Positions 25,060 to 33,974 of a stretch of 64,000 bases of DNA are shown piece after piece (position 1 is the first letter of the stretch; each line of letters opens with the position of its first letter). The stretch spans positions 1,298,692 through 1,362,691 of the forward strand of contig NZ_CANMFD010000001.1 of NCBI RefSeq assembly GCF_947496995.1, given 5' to 3'. The position numbers were made by a program, and so were the translations under genes. A model generated the notes under the pieces. That model was not told the origin of the DNA. It searched no databases and saw nothing but the letters and a program-made list of their open reading frames with translations. The DNA comes from an uncultured Roseibium sp. Lineage in GTDB: Bacteria; Pseudomonadota; Alphaproteobacteria; Rhizobiales; Stappiaceae.

Positions 25060-26007
25060 TTATACAGCTCCGCCCGGATTGGGCCGGTCGTGCCTGCCGG
25101 ACGCCTTGCGTTCCGAAAGCCAGATGCCGCCGAGAACCAGGGACAGGGCCAGGCCATGATGCCATTTGAATGGCTCGCCGAGGATCGAAACAGCAAGGAT
25201 AGCTGCGAATATGGGAACGAGATTGATGAAGACGCCGGCCCGCGCCGGGCCGATCATTTCCACGCCGCGCATGAAGAAGATCTGCCCCAGGCACGAGGGG
25301 AAGAGCGCAATGTAGAAAACCACCATCCAGCCTTTTACCGTCGGCCACTGCGCGGTGCCGGAGGCCATCTCGAAGGCAAGACCGGGAAGGGAGGTGACGG
25401 CGGATATGGCCGACAGCACGGCAAAGAAGGCAAGACCGGAAACACGCGGCCTGTTCTTGAGGCCGAGCGTGTATCCCGAATAGAGCACGCAGGCGAGCAG
25501 CATCACACCGTCACCCGGATTGATCGCCAGTGCCAGCAGGGTGTCCAGTTTGCCCTGGGAGGCGATCAGCGTCACACCCACAAGCGTCAGAACGATGCCC
25601 AGGATCTGAAGCACCCTGACACGGGTGCCGAAGGCGATCACCGATCCGATAAGCACGAAGATCGGGATCGATCCCTGGATAATGCCGATATTGACGGCGG
25701 TGGTCGTGGTTGCCGCAATATAAAAAAGGGAATTGAAGCCGACGAACCCGAAGACGGCCATCAGAACCATGCGCAGCAGATAGGGCCGCATGACAGACCA
25801 TTCTGATCGGATGCGTATCCACAGCAACGGCACCATGATCCCTGCGACGATGAACCAGCGCAGGAAGACCACCACCATGGGAGAGACTTCACCCACGACC
25901 AGGCGCCCGGCAACCGCGTTGCCGCCCCAGAAAAGGGTTGTGAGACCGAGCATCAGGATAGCGTTCCCGTAACTCGGGCCGCCAAATCGTCTCGCAATCG
26001 AAAGCAT
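25060..26007 (-). CDS. EamA/DMT family transporter
   Basis: The 315-residue protein has ten hydrophobic helices in two homologous halves, as in drug/metabolite transporters. The first half has TTLFWGGNAVAGRLVVGEVS and FLRWFIVAGIMVPLL, the second PARAGVFINLVPIFAAILAV and ILGEPFKWHHGLALSLVLGG, both matching the duplicated EamA pattern. The ATG at 26007 is preceded by AAAGG at five bases; the frame continues upstream but with a non-membrane composition. Substrate unknown, usually an amino acid, metabolite or toxin exporter. It is divergent from malate synthase G across a 251-bp spacer. Confidence 0.9.
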   Translation of the reverse strand: MLSIARRFGGPSYGNAILMLGLTTLFWGGNAVAGRLVVGEVSPMVVVFLRWFIVAGIMVPLLWIRIRSEWSVMRPYLLRMVLMAVFGFVGFNSLFYIAATTTTAVNIGIIQGSIPIFVLIGSVIAFGTRVRVLQILGIVLTLVGVTLIASQGKLDTLLALAINPGDGVMLLACVLYSGYTLGLKNRPRVSGLAFFAVLSAISAVTSLPGLAFEMASGTAQWPTVKGWMVVFYIALFPSCLGQIFFMRGVEMIGPARAGVFINLVPIFAAILAVSILGEPFKWHHGLALSLVLGGIWLSERKASGRHDRPNPGGAV

Positions 26008-26258
26008 AGGGACCTTTCCGCAGAAAGCGGTGTTGACGCCGCCATCGGTACTGGAAGAACGGAGGGACCGAAAGGGCCTTCTTTTCAAAATAAGACCCGG
26101 CCTGTGGAGATAATATCCCGGATTGTTTCCAAAACAGAAAAAGTCATGGGTGAACCCGACCAATTGACGCCCGCCCTGTTTCATCCCAAAACACTGGCAG
26201 CTCGTAACGTGTCCCGGGGTTACTACCCTGAACACAAGTGTATTGCAGGGAGACAGGA

Positions 26259-28421
26259 ATGACCGGCCGGATCGATGTTCATGGATTGAAAGTCGCCGAG
26301 GTACTTTTCGATTTCATCAACGGCGAAGCCTTGCCTGAGACAGGTGTCGACCAGGACCATTTCTGGAGAAGCCTTTCCGCGCTGGTTCACGATCTGGCTC
26401 CCGTCAACCGGGAACTGCTGGAAAAGCGCGATGCCCTGCAGGCGAGAATCGACGACTGGCACAAGGCCAATCCGGGAACCCCGGACATGGCGGCCTACAA
26501 ATCTTTCCTGAGCGAAATCGGCTATCTGGTTCCCGATGTGGGCGATTTCCAGGTCGGGACAACCAATGTCGATCCGGAAATCGGCGAAGTCGCCGGTCCC
26601 CAGCTTGTCGTTCCGGTGATGAATGCGCGATACGCGTTGAACGCGGCCAACTCCCGCTGGGGATCGCTCTATGACGCGCTTTACGGAACGGACGCCATGG
26701 GCAGTCGGCCGCAGGGCGGCGGATATGACGAAGCGCGCGGGGCGGAAGTGATCGCCCATGCCCGCAAGGCTCTTGACGAGGCTGCGCCACTGACAAGCGG
26801 AAGCTGGTCGGGCGTCACCGGGTTGGCCGTGAACGGCGGGACGCTTCAGATCAGTACGGAAACCGGCTCCACGTCCCTTGCCGATCAAGCCCAGTTCGCG
26901 GGTTTCTCCGGCGATGCAAGCGCGCCCTACAAGGTCCTTCTGGTCAAGAACGGCCTTCATCTGGAAATCAATATCGACAGCCAGCATCCGATCGGCAGCA
27001 CCGACAAGGCCCATATCTCCGATATCGTTCTGGAATCCGCCATGTCGACGATCATGGATTGCGAGGATTCCGTCGCTGCGGTCGACGCGCAGGACAAGGT
27101 GGCCGTCTACACCAACTGGCTCGGCCTGATGAAGGGCGACCTGGAAGAGACGTTTGAAAAGGGCGGCGAAACCGTTACCCGGCGCATGCATGGCGACCGG
27201 CACTATACGGCTCCAGACGGCAGCGCCGTCACGCTCCATGGTCGCTCGCTGCTGCTGGTGCGCAACGTCGGCCATCTGATGACCATCGACGCGGTGCTGG
27301 ACAAGGATGGCAATGAAGTGCCGGAAGGCCTTCTGGATGCCATGATCACATCGATGATCGCGCTGCACGACATCGGCCCGAACGGCCGGGAAACCAACAG
27401 CCGCGCCGGTTCGGTCTACATCGTCAAGCCGAAGATGCACGGACCCGAGGAAGTGGCCTTCGCCTCGCGCATCTTCGACCGGGTCGAAGACGCGCTCGGG
27501 ATGGCGCGCCATACGATCAAGATGGGCATCATGGACGAGGAACGCCGCACCACGGTGAACCTGAAGGAATGCATCCGCCAGGCGAAGGACCGGGTGTTCT
27601 TCATCAACACCGGGTTCCTCGACCGGACCGGAGACGAGATGCACACCTCCATGGAAGCCGGGCCGATGATCCGCAAGGGCGACATGAAGGCCGCCCCATG
27701 GATCACAGCTTATGAAAACAACAACGTCGATGTCGGGTTGGCCTGCGGGTTTCCCGGACATGCGCAGATCGGCAAGGGCATGTGGGCGATGCCGGACCTG
27801 ATGCAGGCCATGCTGGAGCAGAAGATCGGCCATCCGATGGCGGGGGCCAATACGGCCTGGGTACCGTCGCCGACGGCAGCCACCCTGCATGCGCTTCATT
27901 ATCACAAGGTGTCCGTTGCCCAGTGTCAGGCGGAACTGAAATCGCGCGACAGCGCAAAACTGGAAGACATCCTGTCTATTCCGATCGCCGAGCGGCCGAA
28001 CTGGACGCCCGAAGATATTCAGGCGGAGCTCGACAACAACGCGCAGGGTATCCTGGGATATGTCGTGCGCTGGGTGGAGCAGGGCATCGGTTGTTCAAAG
28101 GTTCCCGACATCAACAATGTCGGCCTCATGGAAGACCGGGCGACATTGCGAATTTCCTCGCAGCACATCGCCAACTGGCTGCATCACGGCGTGGTCAGCA
28201 AGGATCAGGTGATGGAAACCATGAAGCGCATGGCCGCCGTGGTCGACGGCCAGAATGCCGGAGATCCCGGCTACCGCCCCATGGCCGCGGACTTCGACAA
28301 CTCCGTCGCTTTCCAGGCGGCTTGCGAGCTGGTTCTGGAAGGCACGAAACAGCCGAACGGCTATACCGAGCCGGTCCTCCACCGTCGCCGGATCGAGTTC
28401 AAGGCGAAGACGGCTGCATGA
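26259..28421 (+). CDS. glcB: Malate synthase G
   Basis: Malate synthase G condenses glyoxylate with acetyl-CoA to malate in the glyoxylate shunt and glycolate use. The 720-residue length matches isoform G. Family motifs include [40 protein letters not shown] with the Mg-binding acidic residues, [54 protein letters not shown] and [25 protein letters not shown] is six bases before the ATG at 26259. The gene is single, followed by a strong terminator and divergent from the EamA transporter. No glycolate oxidase or isocitrate lyase is nearby. Confidence 0.97.
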   Translation: MTGRIDVHGLKVAEVLFDFINGEALPETGVDQDHFWRSLSALVHDLAPVNRELLEKRDALQARIDDWHKANPGTPDMAAYKSFLSEIGYLVPDVGDFQVGTTNVDPEIGEVAGPQLVVPVMNARYALNAANSRWGSLYDALYGTDAMGSRPQGGGYDEARGAEVIAHARKALDEAAPLTSGSWSGVTGLAVNGGTLQISTETGSTSLADQAQFAGFSGDASAPYKVLLVKNGLHLEINIDSQHPIGSTDKAHISDIVLESAMSTIMDCEDSVAAVDAQDKVAVYTNWLGLMKGDLEETFEKGGETVTRRMHGDRHYTAPDGSAVTLHGRSLLLVRNVGHLMTIDAVLDKDGNEVPEGLLDAMITSMIALHDIGPNGRETNSRAGSVYIVKPKMHGPEEVAFASRIFDRVEDALGMARHTIKMGIMDEERRTTVNLKECIRQAKDRVFFINTGFLDRTGDEMHTSMEAGPMIRKGDMKAAPWITAYENNNVDVGLACGFPGHAQIGKGMWAMPDLMQAMLEQKIGHPMAGANTAWVPSPTAATLHALHYHKVSVAQCQAELKSRDSAKLEDILSIPIAERPNWTPEDIQAELDNNAQGILGYVVRWVEQGIGCSKVPDINNVGLMEDRATLRISSQHIANWLHHGVVSKDQVMETMKRMAAVVDGQNAGDPGYRPMAADFDNSVAFQAACELVLEGTKQPNGYTEPVLHRRRIEFKAKTAA

Positions 28422-28426
28422 GAGAG

Positions 28427-28454
28427 CCGGGCGCGTCATGCGCCCGGACTTTTT
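28427..28454 (+). terminator. Rho-independent terminator of glcB
   Basis: CCGGGCGC and GCGCCCGG form an 8-bp stem with a 5-base loop, followed by acTTTTT. It starts six bases after the glcB stop. Confidence 0.9.
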
Positions 28455-28710
28455 CCGTGCCGGATCGGCCGCGGCCCGGGGCATCCGCAGGCTGTGAGGT
28501 GGGCGGAATTCAGTGGTAAACTGCGAAAGGTAAACACCTAAAAATTGAGACAAATATGGCCTGTCGCAATAGGTGTATTATTGCAATGATAGGTTATTTT
28601 TTTCAAAGGGTTAGGTTGAGTAATCTTTTGTTATTGATACTGCGTTTCAAGCACGTGTTTTTACGAATTCCGTAGGGAAAGCAGGTAGGTTGCATCTTCT
28701 GGAGTAAGAG

Positions 28711-30804
28711 ATGCTGACCGTCCTTTCATGTATTGCTTTTGAGCATGACCCGCTGTTTGTTTTTCTGGCGGTAGTCATATTGACGGTCGGTGCAGTTCTG
28801 ACCATGCGGCTCTATGCAAGAGTACGCCGGACGAACGGCAGTCTCAAGTATATGTGGCTGCTGCTTTCCGGTCTGATCGCGGGCGGAACGATCTGGAGCA
28901 CCCATTTTGTCGCCATGATCGCCTACGAAAGCCCGTTCATTCTGGGATACGATCTCGGGTTGACGGTGATTTCGCTGATCGTTGCCGTGTCTGGCGCCAC
29001 AGCCGGCCTGCTGATCAGCAGCGTCACGCGAAGCTCGATATTGATCGAGGTTGGCGGGCTGGTTTTCGGAGCTTCCATAGCGGTCATGCACTTCATCGGC
29101 ATCGAGGCGATGAAGGTCTCGGGGATACTGACGGTGTCCATGCCATATGTGTTCGCCTCGGTCGTCCTTGCCTGTGTCTTCGGAATGCTTGCGACCAACC
29201 GGGTGGCCCGGCCGGTGACACGCTACTGCAAATACGGCGCCGTGCTCAGCTTCATTCTGGCGGTGGCCAGCTTGCACTTTATCGCCATGGCCGGTGTGGA
29301 TGTCATGCCTCTGCGTCTGGATGGCAGCATCAACGACCTCGTGTCCAACCGGCTCGTCGGGATTGCCATAGTCTTCACGATGAGCGTTCTCATGCTGTCG
29401 GCGATGATCACCTATTCGATCGATTCCGCAAATGCCCAGGATGCCGACAACAAGCTGCATCACGTGGCCCATCACGACCCCATGACCGGGCTGCCCAACC
29501 GCAGGGCTCTCGACCGGTATCTGGACGCAAGACTGTCCAGCATCACCAATGACAACGCGCGCATTGTCGTGATGAACTGCAATCTGACCCGGTTCAAGGA
29601 AGTGAACGAGGTTCTCGGCTATTCCGGCGGGGATGCATTGTTGCGGCACGTTGCCAAATGCCTGTCGGAGCATCTGGAACAGGGCGAATTTATCGCCAGG
29701 CTCAGCGGTGACGAATTCGTTATCGTCGGAAGACCGGTCTACAATCGGGGCTATATCCTCGAATTCTGCAAGCGGGTGCAGAAACTGGTATCGCAGCCGA
29801 TGAGCTGGCGGGGCAAGGATATCCGCGTTGGCTGCAGCGTTGGATATGCCCTTTATCCTGACCATGGCTCGGGCGGGGTTGAACTTCTCGACGCGGCGGA
29901 GCGCGCCATGCGCCGTGCCAAGGTGGAGGGAGGAAATGCCGCCCTTTGTTACGATGAGGACAAGGACCAGCAGATCCGCGACCGCAGCGCGCTTGCCATG
30001 GATCTGCGCAATGCGCTCAAGAACGATGAATTCGAACTCTATTATCAGCTTCAGAACGACGTCGGCACGCGTGCCGTTACCGGGACTGAGGTTCTGCTGC
30101 GCTGGAACCATCCAAAGCGCGGAAAGGTTCCGCCCTCGCAATTCATCCCGATTGCCGAGGAGAACGGGCTTATCCTCGAAATCGGCGCCTGGGTCCTCCG
30201 CACCGCCTGCCATGAGGCGGCTGGCTGGTCGGCACCCGTCAAGATCGCGGTGAATATCGCCCAGGTGCAGCTTTCCGACAGCAAGTTTCCGGGGTTCGTG
30301 GAACGCACGCTCAAACGCAGCGGGCTGGATCCGGCGCGGCTCGAACTGGAGATTACCGAAACCGGCATCATCGCCGACACGACACACGCCCTGCAGATCA
30401 TTCACCAGCTCAAGCGCCTGGGAGTGCGGATCGTGATGGATGACTACGGAACCGGGTATTCCTCACTGGCGACCTTGCAGGCCTTCCCGTTCGACAAGAT
30501 CAAGATCGACCGGGAATTCGTCAAGGACCTGGGCCGTAACCGGCAATCCGACGCTATCGTGAAAGCGACGATCATCCTGGCGGAAAGCCTCGATATCCCG
30601 GTGCTCGCCGAGGGCGTGGAAACCGAAGAGCACCTCCGTCTCCTCGCCGAGCAGGGCTGCAACGAGGTGCAGGGATTTCTCTTCGGTCAACCGATGCCCG
30701 CCAGTGATATCCGGTTTCTGGTCAGCGGGCTCGCGGCGGAGCGGCTGGAAGACAACATCCCCCGGGAGGCCGGTAAAATCAGCCTCGTCAGCCAGGTTGC
30801 GTAA
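28711..30804 (+). CDS. MHYT-GGDEF-EAL c-di-GMP signalling protein
   Basis: The 697-residue membrane protein begins with a seven-helix MHYT sensor. Its three repeat motifs are THFVAM (64-69), MHFIGIEAM (126-134) and LHFIAM (188-193), thought to bind a metal and sense gas or redox state. A GGDEF domain follows (about 250-415); its active-site loop reads LSGDEF, so the first Gly is Ser. The EAL domain (about 425-675) has EVLLRW where EALLRW is usual, but an intact DDYGTGYSSL and the later catalytic region AEGVETEEHLRLL. It likely makes or degrades c-di-GMP; which activity dominates is not decidable. GGAG lies 10 bases before the ATG. Stands alone. Confidence 0.93.
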   Translation: MLTVLSCIAFEHDPLFVFLAVVILTVGAVLTMRLYARVRRTNGSLKYMWLLLSGLIAGGTIWSTHFVAMIAYESPFILGYDLGLTVISLIVAVSGATAGLLISSVTRSSILIEVGGLVFGASIAVMHFIGIEAMKVSGILTVSMPYVFASVVLACVFGMLATNRVARPVTRYCKYGAVLSFILAVASLHFIAMAGVDVMPLRLDGSINDLVSNRLVGIAIVFTMSVLMLSAMITYSIDSANAQDADNKLHHVAHHDPMTGLPNRRALDRYLDARLSSITNDNARIVVMNCNLTRFKEVNEVLGYSGGDALLRHVAKCLSEHLEQGEFIARLSGDEFVIVGRPVYNRGYILEFCKRVQKLVSQPMSWRGKDIRVGCSVGYALYPDHGSGGVELLDAAERAMRRAKVEGGNAALCYDEDKDQQIRDRSALAMDLRNALKNDEFELYYQLQNDVGTRAVTGTEVLLRWNHPKRGKVPPSQFIPIAEENGLILEIGAWVLRTACHEAAGWSAPVKIAVNIAQVQLSDSKFPGFVERTLKRSGLDPARLELEITETGIIADTTHALQIIHQLKRLGVRIVMDDYGTGYSSLATLQAFPFDKIKIDREFVKDLGRNRQSDAIVKATIILAESLDIPVLAEGVETEEHLRLLAEQGCNEVQGFLFGQPMPASDIRFLVSGLAAERLEDNIPREAGKISLVSQVA

Positions 30805-30828
30805 CAGGGCGGCATGTCTGCCGCCCTG
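30805..30828. terminator. 10-bp stem-loop between convergent genes
   Basis: CAGGGCGGCA and TGCCGCCCTG pair perfectly across a TGTC loop. The hairpin sits immediately after the MHYT-GGDEF-EAL stop and 6 bp before the end of the peroxidase gene. No T-run follows, but the position suits a shared terminator. Confidence 0.6.
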
Positions 30829-30833
30829 ATGCT

Positions 30834-32351
30834 CTAGCCGTTGATCAGATCTCCGGCGTGGGCGATTTTCCCCCGGTTGGCTTCAGCGTATTTCATCATT
30901 CCGGCCAGAACGCCGCCCTTGTTGGAGAATTTTGCAGAGGGTTCGAAGCCGTGGGCATGCCAATAGGTGGTCTTGTCCAGCCTCAGCAGGCGCCCGAACA
31001 CGGAGGCAACGATCGCACCGCCGACACCGGTCAGTTTGCCGCCACCGTGTTGTTCCGCTTCCTGCAAGCCATAAAACCACAGCGGTGTGCGGGTGAAGCC
31101 TTTCTTGGCAAGCTCTGCATGCATTTTGACTTTGGGAGTGGAATGACCACGTGCACTGTTGAGCCATTCGGCAATGATCTCGCCACTGGCAAGCTGATAG
31201 GTGTAGCGGTCGCGGATCATGTTGCGCAGTGGCAGGTTGCGGCTCTGGTCGAGCGTCAGATCATGCTTGATGTCCGTAAGGTGGACCTTTTCATGAATGA
31301 AGTGAAGGTTCGTCAACGGGAGCCCCAGTGTTGTGCCGACCGGACGCGCACGCTGGGATTTCTTGCCGTCTATATCGAAGAACAGCTTCATCTCGACCGG
31401 CTTTTCTCTGGGTCCGAATCCCAGGATCTTGTCCATCGACACCTGGCCGGATCCTGCATGAATTTCGTAGTCGGGCTGGGCCGTCGCATGACCGAAACGA
31501 TATGCAGCCCCGGTGAACTCGACCGGCATGATGGCGGCGTCCGCGCCAAACAGGTCTGACAATCGTGCTTCGTCCAGGCACGCCTGGTCGACGAATGCGG
31601 GCAGCAATTCTTCCCAGATCGCATACTGGTAGTGGAAACGAATAAAACGGCGCACCTCTTCGAAGACCATGTTCCGTTCGGGAACGAATTCAGCCCAGTC
31701 GTTTTCCGACATGCCCATATGGGCGCAGCCCTTGATTTCTTCGTATGTCGCCTTGTCCTTCAAGGCTTCAGTCATCAGGATGTTGTGCAGTGCTATGAAG
31801 TTGGCCTGAATCTGGCTGACGATTGCGTTTTCATCATTGCGCGGGTCGCCGATCAGAGCGGTTCCATTGCTGGTACGGGCCAAATCGAATTTGTTCTTTT
31901 TGGTTCCCATAACCAGGAAATTCGCCGTGTTGTTGCCGCCCTCCCGGCTTTTGTCCGCGCCATAGAGATGCGGAGTCGCCTCCGGGCCACTCCCGTACAC
32001 GCAGTCGAGGTCCAGCGCAGGCGTGCGCACATTCGGGATCGAGGACGGGGTAATGCGTTTACCGAGTGCGCTGGTGGCATCCAGTGTGATGTCATGATCG
32101 ACGAGTTGCCCGAAGAAGGTCATTCCGGCAGAGGCCGTGCCGGGCTTGTCGGTTTTCTTGCCCATGCCTTTTGCGACCTTTTCCAGGGTTTCGATGACCT
32201 GGGCATGGGTGAGATTTGTCACTTTGACAGGGACCGCAGGCCGCAGTCGTCCGAGTGTGGCCGGAAACGGCCTGGGGCGATCTTCTTCGGGTCCGGTATG
32301 GCATTTAATCAATTGATCGATGCGGGATAGCCCGTGGCGTGTGGAGCTCAT
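30834..32351 (-). CDS. Animal-type haem peroxidase
   Basis: The 505-residue protein belongs to the peroxidase-cyclooxygenase superfamily. The distal haem side is MTFFGQLVDHDITLDAT with His86. GTALIGDPRNDEN holds the catalytic Arg171, and AAYRFGHATAQ gives the proximal His288. The conserved PALDLDCVYGSGP and the C-terminal LWFYGLQEAE region also fit. No signal peptide, secretion repeat or transmembrane helix is visible, so it is probably cytoplasmic unless exported by an unrecognised route. Bacterial members are few and mostly uncharacterised; halide oxidation or defence is suggested for some relatives. It stands alone with a long AT-rich upstream region and may be acquired. Confidence 0.9.
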   Translation of the reverse strand: MSSTRHGLSRIDQLIKCHTGPEEDRPRPFPATLGRLRPAVPVKVTNLTHAQVIETLEKVAKGMGKKTDKPGTASAGMTFFGQLVDHDITLDATSALGKRITPSSIPNVRTPALDLDCVYGSGPEATPHLYGADKSREGGNNTANFLVMGTKKNKFDLARTSNGTALIGDPRNDENAIVSQIQANFIALHNILMTEALKDKATYEEIKGCAHMGMSENDWAEFVPERNMVFEEVRRFIRFHYQYAIWEELLPAFVDQACLDEARLSDLFGADAAIMPVEFTGAAYRFGHATAQPDYEIHAGSGQVSMDKILGFGPREKPVEMKLFFDIDGKKSQRARPVGTTLGLPLTNLHFIHEKVHLTDIKHDLTLDQSRNLPLRNMIRDRYTYQLASGEIIAEWLNSARGHSTPKVKMHAELAKKGFTRTPLWFYGLQEAEQHGGGKLTGVGGAIVASVFGRLLRLDKTTYWHAHGFEPSAKFSNKGGVLAGMMKYAEANRGKIAHAGDLING

Positions 32352-32752
32352 ATCAAGTTCCCTTTCAATTAATTTTGCTGTCTAAGTTTATGATTCTAAA
32401 AAGGTAGTCGCACGAATAACCACGCGTTCACGAGCCGGTGAGGCCGTTGGATCGCGCTTATTACTGCAAGAGTGGAAGTTACAGCACTAAAAATGACTGC
32501 TTCTTCATATATAAATTATAAAAATATTGGCGTACACGTTATTTATATACAAAAAATCTGAATAAAGCAACCATTTCGGGATCGTGATTAAAGCGCATCT
32601 GCTGAATTCCGGCTGCGGAAAGGTGCGTCAAATCCTTTGCGCCATGCTTGAGGTCAACGTCTCGAAACCCTGAGGCACCTGCGATGCAGGAGCCTCAGGC
32701 AGGGCACCGCGGATTTTTCCCAGGGCAAGGGCTGCTCCGTATCCCCTTCGCT
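32352..32752. other. 400-bp AT-rich spacer before the peroxidase gene
   Basis: No gene is seen. The part from about 32370 to 32600 is clearly AT-rich (runs such as tatataaattataaaaat) against a GC-rich genome. It probably contains the peroxidase promoter. The left-most feature toward the enolase-superfamily gene is the hairpin at 32669-32699. Confidence 0.6.
32669..32699 (-). terminator. Hairpin after the GMC/ALDH/enolase operon
   Basis: CCTGAGGC-A-CCTGC pairs with GCAGG-A-GCCTCAGG around a GAT loop, a 13-pair stem with one A-A mismatch. It lies 54 bp beyond the operon's last stop codon. GGGTTTCG follows on the minus strand, a weak U-tract. Confidence 0.55.
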
Positions 32753-33964
32753 TCAAAGCGGAAGAGCCGGCCTTTCCTGAAGTCCGAGATGCAGCTCGTT
32801 GCCCTTGTACGGATTGGCCCTCGCGACCTCTTCATTGAGATCGTGGCCAAGGCCCGGTTCGCTCGAGGGGATGACGTAGCCGTCTTCCCAACGGATCGGT
32901 GTTCTCAGCAGATCGGCATAGAAGCCGTCGAAGCGCCGGATCGATTCCAGCACCAGGAAGTTCGGACTGCAGGTGGCCAGCTGGATATTCGCCAAGGCGA
33001 CCAGCGGACCGCAGTAGAGATGCGGTGCGATCTGTGCGGAGTGGCATTCGGCCATCGCCGCGATCTTCTTGCCCTCCAGAAGTCCGCCGACGCGGCCGAG
33101 GTTCATCTGGAGAATGGCCGCGGCTCCGGTTTCCAGCACCCTGGAAAACTCGTATTTCGTGCAAAGCCGCTCACCGGTCGCAACGGGAATGGAGGTGAAG
33201 CGGGCAACTTCCGCCATGTCTTCAGGCCGTTCGGGCGGAATGGGCTCTTCGAACCACAGCGGATCATAGGCTTCCAGCCGGCGGGCCAGACGCTTTGCAC
33301 CCGAAACCGTGAACTGGCCGTGGGTGCCGAACAACAGGTCGGCCCTTGTCCCGACGGCTTCGCGGATGGCGCGGCAAAAGCCCTCCGAACGCTCCAGGTC
33401 CTCCAGGCTCGGCTGATGACCGTCATAGATGGTATAGGCCCCGGCCGGGTCGAACTTGACCGCCGTGAAACCCTGCTCGACGGCTTTGAGGGCGACTACG
33501 GCGGCCATGTCCGGATCGTTGTAGACATTCGGCAGGGCAGGGTCCGGATAGACGTCGCCTTCCGCAGGGTAGAGATAGGTATAGGTGCGCAGCCTCTCGT
33601 GCACCTTGCCGCCAAGCAACTCGTAAGCCGGCTTGCCCGCCGCCTTGCCGATGATGTCCCAGCAGGCCATCTCCAGTCCGGACAGAACGCCCATGACGGT
33701 GACATCCGGGCGCTGCGTGTATCCGGCGCCATAGGTCTTGTGCCAGAGCTTCTCGATATGATGCGGATCCGCACCTTCGAACTGGCGCTGGAAAACATCT
33801 TTTGCCATGTCGGCCACCAGATGCGGGCCGAAGGTGGCGTTGTAGATCTCGCCGTAGCCGGTGATGCCGCAGGCGGTTACCAGCTTGACGAAGATGAAAT
33901 AGCGGCCACCGTGGCGCGGCGGGGCGTTTTCAACGACAAAGGTCTCGATTTGGTCGAGTTTCAT
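32753..33964 (-). CDS. Enolase-superfamily (mandelate racemase/muconate lactonizing) enzyme
   Basis: The 403-residue protein has the capping domain and TIM barrel of the MR/MLE group, which abstracts a proton next to a carboxylate to dehydrate or epimerise acid sugars or related acids. Lys170 lies in GFTAVKFDP. Acidic ligands are seen in LWFEEPIPPE (about 238-240) and ATGERLCTK (Glu265), with a catalytic-type His315 in IAPHLYCGP. At the first metal-ligand strand the usual Asp is replaced: the segment reads LLFGTHGQFT, so Gly213 aligns with Asp and His215 may coordinate instead. It starts 10 bp after the aldehyde dehydrogenase, last in a three-gene operon. An acid-sugar dehydratase is likely; substrate unknown. 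Confidence 0.88.
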   Translation of the reverse strand: MKLDQIETFVVENAPPRHGGRYFIFVKLVTACGITGYGEIYNATFGPHLVADMAKDVFQRQFEGADPHHIEKLWHKTYGAGYTQRPDVTVMGVLSGLEMACWDIIGKAAGKPAYELLGGKVHERLRTYTYLYPAEGDVYPDPALPNVYNDPDMAAVVALKAVEQGFTAVKFDPAGAYTIYDGHQPSLEDLERSEGFCRAIREAVGTRADLLFGTHGQFTVSGAKRLARRLEAYDPLWFEEPIPPERPEDMAEVARFTSIPVATGERLCTKYEFSRVLETGAAAILQMNLGRVGGLLEGKKIAAMAECHSAQIAPHLYCGPLVALANIQLATCSPNFLVLESIRRFDGFYADLLRTPIRWEDGYVIPSSEPGLGHDLNEEVARANPYKGNELHLGLQERPALPL

Positions 33965-33974
33965 TTGGAACCGT

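Noticed and set aside
26223-27905. 560-codon minus-strand frame within malate synthase G
   Set aside because: The composition is non-protein-like and it lies wholly inside a gene with full-length family motifs on the other strand.
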